Of a DNA stretch of 11,470 nucleotides, positions 6,978 through 11,470 are shown piece after piece (the first letter of the stretch is position 1; each line of letters opens with the position of its first letter). The translations under genes were made by a program, and so were the position numbers. The notes beneath the pieces are model-generated. The model saw only the letters and a list, made by a program, of their open reading frames with translations, was not told the DNA's origin and did not search any database. Origin of the DNA: Hyphomonadaceae bacterium UBA2389 (GTDB lineage Bacteria > Pseudomonadota > Alphaproteobacteria > Caulobacterales > Aquidulcibacteraceae); NCBI GenBank assembly GCA_002343395.1, contig DDSN01000079.1:737-12206 (forward strand), in the 5' to 3' direction.

Positions 6978-6994
6978 AACCAGTGCGGCGAAAC

Positions 6995-6999
6995 AAGGA
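6995..6999 (+). promoter_or_regulatory. Shine-Dalgarno that decides the TPR gene start
   Basis: AAGGA lies 7 nt before a TTG at 7007. The in-frame GTG at 6983 has no comparable upstream site, so this motif favours TTG 7007 as the start. Confidence 0.6.
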
Positions 7000-7006
7000 C
7001 CTCCCA

Positions 7007-8623
7007 TTGACCTCAGAACGCCCACCACCGGAGGCGGCGCCAAACCCCGAGGCGCTCTTGGCTGCCGCGCGCGCGGGCGGCCCCGAGGCGGCGGCGTTGG
7101 CCTTGCGAGCGGCCCAACTGGCCGAAGGATCGAAGCGCGCGCTAGCGCGCGAGGCCCTGACGCTCGCGCTACGGTTTGAACCGCTCGACCCGATCCCGCG
7201 CCTGGCGCTGGCGCGCCTTTCCGCCGAGGACGGCGCTTTCGCGGACGCCCGCCGTGAAGCGGAAGCGGTGCTCTCCTCCGCCGTCGATCAGGCCGCACGC
7301 GCGCGGGCCGCATTCCTGCTGGGCGAGATCGCGCGCCTGCAAGGCGACTTCATCCAATCGCGCCTGCGCTTCTCCGAAACGCTCCGCATCGAAGACGCGC
7401 TCCTGGCCGCCAGCCGCGGCGATCCCTCCGCGGTTCGGTGGTACGCGCGCGCGCGCGGGCGCTTGGCCGAGTTGGACGCCATCGATGGCGAGCGCGAAAG
7501 AGCGCTCGCGGGCGCGGAAGGCGCGCTCGCGATGCTGCGCGCCAGCGCCGCGTCAGTGGGAGAGCCGCCCGCGCTCGCCGCTGATATCGCGGACGCGGAG
7601 ATGCGCCTCGCGGAGATGGAACTCGCGAACGCTCAGCCCGCGTCGGCGCGGCGGCGATTGGGCGAAGCCATCGGCCGTTACGAAGCGCTCGCGGTCACGG
7701 AACGCGAGGAGCCGCACTGGCGCGACGTGCTTGCAGACGCATGGGCGCTCGCGGCGGAAGCGGAGTTCGCACGTGGCCAGCACGAAGCGGCATGCGACGC
7801 GATGGACAAAGCGCTGCACGCGCGACTGAGACTTGCCGCGCGCGATCGAAGCGAAGCTTGGGCCCTCGCGGGCGTTTGGCGGCGGCGCGCGATGCTGCGC
7901 GCGGCGATTGGCGATCAGGTTGCGGCCGCGGACTCGTTCGCGCAGGCGCGCGCGCTCGCCGAGCAGCTCGTGAAAGCATCGCCGCTTCAGCGCCGATTCC
8001 TCGTCCACACGCTGCTCGAACAGGCCGACCACGCCTTGCGCGAGGGCGAACTGGAGCACGCGCGCGAAGCCGCCGACCTCGCCCGCCAGCACGCTGAGCA
8101 AGAAGCAGTAGAACAGCCCGCCCCCGAAGCAATGGAGGCGGCAGCGGCGTGCTGGGACCGTCTCGGCGAAACCGCGCGCAAAACGCCCGCGCCGGAGCGC
8201 GCGCGTGACGCCTTCGCCCGCGCCGTCGAGTTTCGCCGTTTGAGCCTGACGGAGACACAACCGGCGTCGCGCTTGGACGGTCTCGCGGCCGCTTTGATCA
8301 AGTTGGGCGACGCAGCCCTTACGGTCGGCGCCAACGCCGAGGCGCGCGCCAGTTTCGAGGAGAGCGCCACCCTGCGTTTCGGGTTTTATGAGGCCGACGC
8401 CAGCGACGTGCGCCGCGCCCGCGCGCTTGCGGTGGCGCTTGAACGGTTCGGGCTTGCGGCGCTGGCGCAGGCCGATCGCGGCGCGGCGCGCGCGGCGTTC
8501 GAGGATGCGCTCATTCTGGCCGACGCGATCTTCTCCGATGCCGACGACGCCGAAGCGCGGCGCTTCCGCGGCGCGCTCGAAAGCAATCTTCTCCGCGCCG
8601 GCGGCGTGCTCACGCCGCGCTGA
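7007..8623 (+). CDS. TPR-like alpha-helical repeat protein of unknown function
   Basis: This is a 538-residue, alanine-, arginine- and glutamate-rich protein with no signal peptide and no membrane helix, so it is probably cytosolic. Nearly its whole length reads as paired amphipathic helices with TPR-like spacing of small and aromatic residues. Examples are FLLGEIARLQGDFIQSRLRF, ALIKLGDAALTVGANAEARA and FGLAALAQADRGAARAAFED. No catalytic motif was found, so a scaffold or adaptor role is the simplest reading. I chose the TTG at 7007 because AAGGA precedes it by 7 nt; a GTG at 6983 would add 8 residues. The gene is divergent from lpxC and meets ftsZ tail to tail with a 6-bp gap. That placement splits the usual ftsZ-lpxC neighbourhood and hints at a division- or envelope-related job, which is inference only. 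Confidence 0.8.
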   Translation: MTSERPPPEAAPNPEALLAAARAGGPEAAALALRAAQLAEGSKRALAREALTLALRFEPLDPIPRLALARLSAEDGAFADARREAEAVLSSAVDQAARARAAFLLGEIARLQGDFIQSRLRFSETLRIEDALLAASRGDPSAVRWYARARGRLAELDAIDGERERALAGAEGALAMLRASAASVGEPPALAADIADAEMRLAEMELANAQPASARRRLGEAIGRYEALAVTEREEPHWRDVLADAWALAAEAEFARGQHEAACDAMDKALHARLRLAARDRSEAWALAGVWRRRAMLRAAIGDQVAAADSFAQARALAEQLVKASPLQRRFLVHTLLEQADHALREGELEHAREAADLARQHAEQEAVEQPAPEAMEAAAACWDRLGETARKTPAPERARDAFARAVEFRRLSLTETQPASRLDGLAAALIKLGDAALTVGANAEARASFEESATLRFGFYEADASDVRRARALAVALERFGLAALAQADRGAARAAFEDALILADAIFSDADDAEARRFRGALESNLLRAGGVLTPR

Positions 8624-8629
8624 ACGGCC

Positions 8630-9952
8630 TTATCGCGGATTGATCTGGCGGCGCAGGAACGCTGGAATCTCCAGCTCCTCATCCAGCGCGGGATCATGCG
8701 CCTCCGGTTCCAGAACGCGCGCCGGCGCCTCATCGAGATCGATCGTTCGCGGCGTGGCTTCGACCTCGCGCGCCTCTGGCTTCTTCCATCCAAACAAGCT
8801 GAAGCCGCCCCGGCGCGGTTCGGGTTCGATATCGTTCGCAAATCGCGGGCGCGGCTCCTCGAATGCGTCTCGCGCCGGCTCCAACGCTCTAGGCGTCTCG
8901 GTCGCGCGCGGCGCAACGTAAGGCCGGCGCGGCGTCGCTTCCGCCGCGCGGCGCGCAGGCTCAACCACGGTTTGTTGCGTGACGATGTGCTCGTCGTCGA
9001 TGCCGGTGGCGACGACGGCGACGCGAATACGCCCCTCGAGGCTCTCATCGAAGGTGGAGCCCAAGATGATGTTCGCGTTCGGATCGACCTCGGCGCGAAT
9101 CTCGTTCGCGGCTTGATCGACCTCGTAGAGCGTCATGTCGAAGCCGCCGGAAATGTTGATCAGCACGCCCTTGGCGCCGCGCATCGAGACGATGTCGAGC
9201 AGCGGGTTCGCCATCGCGCCATGCGCGGCTTCGAGCGCGCGATTGGCGCCCTCGCCCTCGCCCGTGCCCATCATCGCCGTGCCCATCTCCGCCATCACCG
9301 TGCGCACGTCGGCGAAGTCGAGATTGATCAGGCCCGGCATCACCATCAGGTCGGTGACGCCGCGCACGCCGGAATAGAGCACCTGGTCCGCCAGTTGGAA
9401 CGCCTCGGCGAAGGTCGTGCGCTCGTTGGCGACGCGGAAGAGATTCTGGTTCGGGATCACGATCAGCGTGTCGACGTGTTTGCGCAGCTCCTGCACGCCG
9501 GTTTCCGCAAGCTGCATGCGGCGCTGGCCCTCGAAGTGAAAGGGCTTGGTCACCACCGCGATGGTGAGGATGCCGCGCTCGCGCGCCGTTCGCGCGATCA
9601 CCGGCGCCGCGCCCGTGCCCGTTCCCCCGCCCATGCCGGCGGCGACGAACACCATGTGCGCGCCGTCCAAAAACTCGATGATCTCGGGCTGGCTCTCTTG
9701 CGCCGCCGCCTGACCGACCTCCGGACGCGCGCCCGCGCCGAGCCCCTCGGTGATGGAATGGCCAAGCTGCAGACGGTTCGGCGTCCGCGCGCGCAGAAGC
9801 GCTTGCGCGTCCGTGTTCGCCACTACGAAGTCGACGCCCTGCAGACCGGCGTCGATCATGTTATTCACAGCGTTGCCGCCGGCGCCGCCGACGCCGAACA
9901 CCACAATGCGCGGCTTCAAATCGTGCACTGATGGCGCACTGTATTGGCTCAT
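8630..9952 (-). CDS. ftsZ: Cell division GTPase FtsZ
   Basis: FtsZ is the tubulin-like GTPase that polymerises into the Z-ring at the division site. The 440-residue product has the GTP-binding loop GGAGGN at 22-27, the tubulin signature GGGTGTG at 108-114 and the catalytic T7 loop NLDFADV at 210-216. After about residue 325 comes a roughly 100-residue linker rich in Pro, Arg, Glu and Ala. The conserved C-terminal tail, containing IPAFLRRQ, binds FtsA and other partners. I chose the ATG at 9952, preceded by GGAG with 6-nt spacing; an in-frame ATG at 9994 has no ribosome-binding site. The gene stands alone: the region upstream holds a divergent gene, not ftsQ or ftsA. The 5' region carries a perfect TTAA-N7-TTAA and two GANTC sites, consistent with cell-cycle control by CtrA and CcrM. 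Confidence 0.98.
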   Translation of the reverse strand: MSQYSAPSVHDLKPRIVVFGVGGAGGNAVNNMIDAGLQGVDFVVANTDAQALLRARTPNRLQLGHSITEGLGAGARPEVGQAAAQESQPEIIEFLDGAHMVFVAAGMGGGTGTGAAPVIARTARERGILTIAVVTKPFHFEGQRRMQLAETGVQELRKHVDTLIVIPNQNLFRVANERTTFAEAFQLADQVLYSGVRGVTDLMVMPGLINLDFADVRTVMAEMGTAMMGTGEGEGANRALEAAHGAMANPLLDIVSMRGAKGVLINISGGFDMTLYEVDQAANEIRAEVDPNANIILGSTFDESLEGRIRVAVVATGIDDEHIVTQQTVVEPARRAAEATPRRPYVAPRATETPRALEPARDAFEEPRPRFANDIEPEPRRGGFSLFGWKKPEAREVEATPRTIDLDEAPARVLEPEAHDPALDEELEIPAFLRRQINPR

Positions 9953-9958
9953 TACCCG

Positions 9959-9962
9959 CTCC
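9959..9962 (-). promoter_or_regulatory. Shine-Dalgarno of ftsZ
   Basis: GGAG on the minus strand lies 6 nt before the ATG at 9952 and supports that start over the in-frame ATG at 9994. Confidence 0.7.
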
Positions 9963-9974
9963 AGAAGGCGATCC

Positions 9975-9988
9975 GAGTCGCACGATTC
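9975..9988. promoter_or_regulatory. Two GANTC (CcrM methylation) sites in the ftsZ leader
   Basis: GAGTC at 9975-9979 and GATTC at 9984-9988 are both GANTC, the target of the cell-cycle methyltransferase CcrM in alphaproteobacteria. They lie 23-36 bp upstream of the ftsZ ATG. In Caulobacter crescentus, ftsZ is among the genes whose transcription is activated by CcrM methylation. The motif is short and single copies occur elsewhere in the window, but two within 14 bp is notable. Confidence 0.5.
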
Positions 9989-10022
9989 GCCCATGCTCGC
10001 ACCGCAGCCTTGTGCGCGGCGC

Positions 10023-10037
10023 TTAAGCTTTCGTTAA
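10023..10037. promoter_or_regulatory. CtrA-type box upstream of ftsZ
   Basis: TTAAGCTTTCGTTAA is a perfect TTAA-N7-TTAA, the consensus for the response regulator CtrA. It lies 71-85 bp upstream of the ftsZ ATG and about 97 bp upstream of the divergent DOMON-like gene. In Caulobacter crescentus CtrA binds the ftsZ promoter and represses it in swarmer cells, so the position fits. A full AT-only 8-base match is unlikely by chance in GC-rich DNA. The exact -35 and -10 of ftsZ could not be fixed by eye. Confidence 0.7.
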
Positions 10038-10133
10038 ACCTTCGAAACGGAGGCGGCGGTTTTGCGGCGCCGACGCGCCGGGATCCGTCGAATTACAGCG
10101 CCTGGCGCGCGAATTTGGCTAAACTGCCGGCGC

Positions 10134-10694
10134 ATGAAATTTTCCCTCGCCCCCCACCCGACGACGAACCCCGACGCCATCTCGGCCGTCGCTGTGGAGA
10201 TCGCCCGGCTCGCGCCGGACCAGCTGGCGCTGCGCTATGAGGTTGAGGGCGACATCGCGCGCCTGCTCGCGCCCGCGCCGGCGCACCCCGAGCGCACGGA
10301 CGAACTCTGGAAGCATACCTGCTTCGAGGCGTTCCTCATGACGCCCGCAGGCGGGGGCTATCTGGAGTGCAACCTGTCGCCGTCGAGCCAATGGGCGGTC
10401 TATGCCTTCGACGCCTACCGCGAAGGCATGCGCGCCGCCGAGGGCTTCAGCCCCGCGATCAGCATCGAGGGCAGCGCCGAACGCTTCGCGCTGTCGGCCA
10501 CGCTGCGGGGGCCGGCGCTCGCGCGCGGCGGGCCCCTCGCGCTCTGCGCCGTCATCGAGGAAACCGACGGACGCAAATCCTACTGGGCCCTGCGCCATCC
10601 GCCCGGCAAACCGGACTTTCACCATCCCGATTGCTTCGCCGCCGAACTTGGCGCATCCGAGGCTCTACGGTTGCAGGGGGGAGCCGATGGCTGA
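10134..10694 (+). CDS. DOMON-like domain protein (DOMON_murB_like type)
   Basis: This 186-residue protein resembles the small cytosolic DOMON-like family found in many alphaproteobacteria, predicted to form a beta-sandwich that may bind sugar or haem. Recognisable blocks are WKHTCFEAF (59-67), YLECNLSPS (76-84) followed by WAVYAFDAYR, and SYWALRHPPGKPDFHHPDCF (149-168). No signal peptide is visible. I chose the ATG at 10134 (MKFSLAPHP); the frame open back to 10062 gives an unlikely arginine-rich leader. There is no Shine-Dalgarno. A TAAACT hexamer 8-14 bp upstream could serve as a -10 for a leaderless message, but no good -35 was found. Its stop overlaps the next gene by 8 bp, and a NamZ-type gene follows, so a role around peptidoglycan fragments is a reasonable guess. 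Function is unproven for the family. Confidence 0.8.
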   Translation: MKFSLAPHPTTNPDAISAVAVEIARLAPDQLALRYEVEGDIARLLAPAPAHPERTDELWKHTCFEAFLMTPAGGGYLECNLSPSSQWAVYAFDAYREGMRAAEGFSPAISIEGSAERFALSATLRGPALARGGPLALCAVIEETDGRKSYWALRHPPGKPDFHHPDCFAAELGASEALRLQGGADG

Positions 10695-11109
10695 CAACTT
10701 CAGCGAGGACGTGAAAATCCAACAAATCGCGGAGGCCTACGCATTGGATGCAATAGACTTCGCACGGAATTTCCATCTGAAGCTTGATTGGGCGGACAAC
10801 AGCGTCGCCAAAGTCGAGAGCATTCTAGATATTCTGTTCGAGCAGCGAGCGAAAGCTCGGCCGACAGAAGAGCAAGTTTGGGGCTTCGCCAAGATGCTCG
10901 GGAGTTACGTGGGCGAAGTGTATCGCAAGAACCATGGAGCTACTTGGGGCATCATACGAATGGATGGAGGTGAGTTCCCTGGCCTCCGCGCCACAACAAA
11001 GGAAGCCTTGTTTTGGCCATGGAGCAAGGTCCACAAACGACTGACGAACGGTCCAGAGGACAATGTCTGGCACTACTATCGACACCTTGTAGAACAGCCT
11101 GCTCCATGA
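10687..11109 (+). CDS. Small hypothetical protein, weakly DUF3806-like, lower GC
   Basis: This 140-residue soluble protein has no signal peptide. Its central part, PTEEQVWGFAKMLGSYVGEV followed by YRKNHGATWG (residues about 59-88), then a FPGLRATTKEALFWPWSKV segment, reminds me of small DUF3806-type proteins; that match is from memory and weak. The ATG at 10687 has a strong GGGGGGAG about 5 nt upstream and overlaps the DOMON-like gene by 8 bp (ATGGCTGA). Its own stop overlaps the next start by 4 bp (ATGA). Base composition and codon use (AAA, CAA, GAA, ATA, TAT, CTA) are visibly more AT-rich than the genes on either side, suggesting separate origin, yet it is perfectly fitted into the overlap chain. 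Function unknown. Confidence 0.7.
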   Translation: MADNFSEDVKIQQIAEAYALDAIDFARNFHLKLDWADNSVAKVESILDILFEQRAKARPTEEQVWGFAKMLGSYVGEVYRKNHGATWGIIRMDGGEFPGLRATTKEALFWPWSKVHKRLTNGPEDNVWHYYRHLVEQPAP

Positions 11110-11470
11110 AATTCGGCATCGACCGGCTCATCGCCGATCCCGCGCTGCGTGCGCCTCTCGCCGGCAAGCGCGTCGCGCTTGTCGCCCACCCTGCTTCGGT
11201 GACCGCCGATCTCACCCATTCGCTCGACGCGCTGGCGGCGCTGGGCGACGTGCGCATCACCGCCGCGTTCGGCCCCCAACACGGCATGCGCGGCGACAAG
11301 CAAGACAACATGATCGAGAGCGCCGACTACACCGACCCGCTGCACGGCGTGCCGGTGTTTTCGCTTTATGGCGACGTGCGCCGCCCGAGCGGACAGATGA
11401 TGTCGACGTTCGATGTCGTGCTCATCGATCTGCAAGACCTCGGCTGCCGCATCTACACCTTCATCACCAC
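11106..11470 (+). CDS. namZ: NamZ/DUF1343 exo-beta-N-acetylmuramidase, N-terminal part
   Basis: The gene runs off the end of the window; 121 residues are visible. DUF1343 proteins include NamZ, which removes terminal MurNAc from peptidoglycan fragments in cell-wall recycling. Family blocks present are GKRVALVAHPASV (20-32), FGPQHGMRG (55-63), VFSLYG (84-89) and FDVVLIDLQDLGCRIYTFIT (102-121). The domain begins almost at residue 1 and no signal peptide precedes it, so with this start the protein would be cytosolic, unlike secreted homologues. The ATG at 11106 overlaps the previous stop by 4 bp (ATGA) and lacks its own ribosome-binding site, indicating translational coupling. The family call is firm; the enzyme activity is inferred, and the catalytic half is not fully visible. 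Confidence 0.85.
   Translation, partial: MKFGIDRLIADPALRAPLAGKRVALVAHPASVTADLTHSLDALAALGDVRITAAFGPQHGMRGDKQDNMIESADYTDPLHGVPVFSLYGDVRRPSGQMMSTFDVVLIDLQDLGCRIYTFIT

Noticed and set aside
6976..6979. TTAA near the TPR gene as a CtrA site
   Set aside because: There is no second TTAA at 7-bp spacing on either side.
7441..7455. Alternating CG tract as a Z-DNA or regulatory element
   Set aside because: Such runs recur in this GC-rich coding DNA (also near 3191-3202) and follow Ala/Arg codon use.
7553..8260. Minus-strand open frames inside the TPR gene
   Set aside because: Arginine-rich antisense shadows; the plus-strand frame has a better start and coherent helical repeats.
8696..9931. Long plus-strand open frame (about 411 codons) opposite ftsZ
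   Set aside because: It is rich in His, Arg and Ala and mirrors ftsZ codons; GC-rich DNA keeps antisense frames open. FtsZ on the other strand is certain.

Overview
The window looks like chromosomal DNA of a high-GC alphaproteobacterium, most likely of the Caulobacterales (Hyphomonadaceae-like). This rests on an alphaproteobacterial-type LigA, on lpxC-bamD-ligA lying close to ftsZ, on GC-rich codon use, and on a perfect CtrA-type box plus two CcrM-type GANTC sites upstream of ftsZ. The taxon is inferred from recognised features, not from a database search.

Layout. Plus strand, 1-2649: the 3' part of a Xaa-Pro aminopeptidase; an unrecognised and possibly 5'-truncated gene; a VapBC-like toxin-antitoxin pair with an unusual repeat-rich and apparently leaderless promoter; and a small polytopic membrane protein. 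Minus strand, 2639-6863: ligA, bamD and lpxC, transcribed in the order lpxC-bamD-ligA. Plus strand, 7007-8623: a 538-residue TPR-like protein divergent from lpxC. Minus strand, 8630-9952: ftsZ, meeting the TPR gene tail to tail with 6 bp between them. Plus strand, 10134-11470: a tightly overlapping set made of a DOMON-like protein, a small lower-GC gene of unknown function, and the start of a NamZ/DUF1343 exo-muramidase that runs off the window.

How the genes fit together. The core is an envelope and division neighbourhood: FtsZ builds the division ring, LpxC commits UDP-GlcNAc derivatives to lipid A, BamD belongs to the outer-membrane protein insertion machine, and NamZ-type enzymes trim peptidoglycan fragments. 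LigA is the replicative DNA ligase. The ftsZ upstream region (9953-10133) is shared with the divergent DOMON-like gene and carries TTAA-N7-TTAA and two GANTC sites, as expected for cell-cycle control by CtrA and CcrM.

I do not see a clearly new defence or mobile system. The least explained items are the TPR gene set between ftsZ and lpxC, the repeated ACATCA operator of the toxin-antitoxin pair, and the lower-GC gene inside the DOMON-NamZ overlap chain. There are no tRNA or rRNA genes, CRISPR arrays or insertion sequences that I can recognise, and no gene-free stretch longer than 300 bases.
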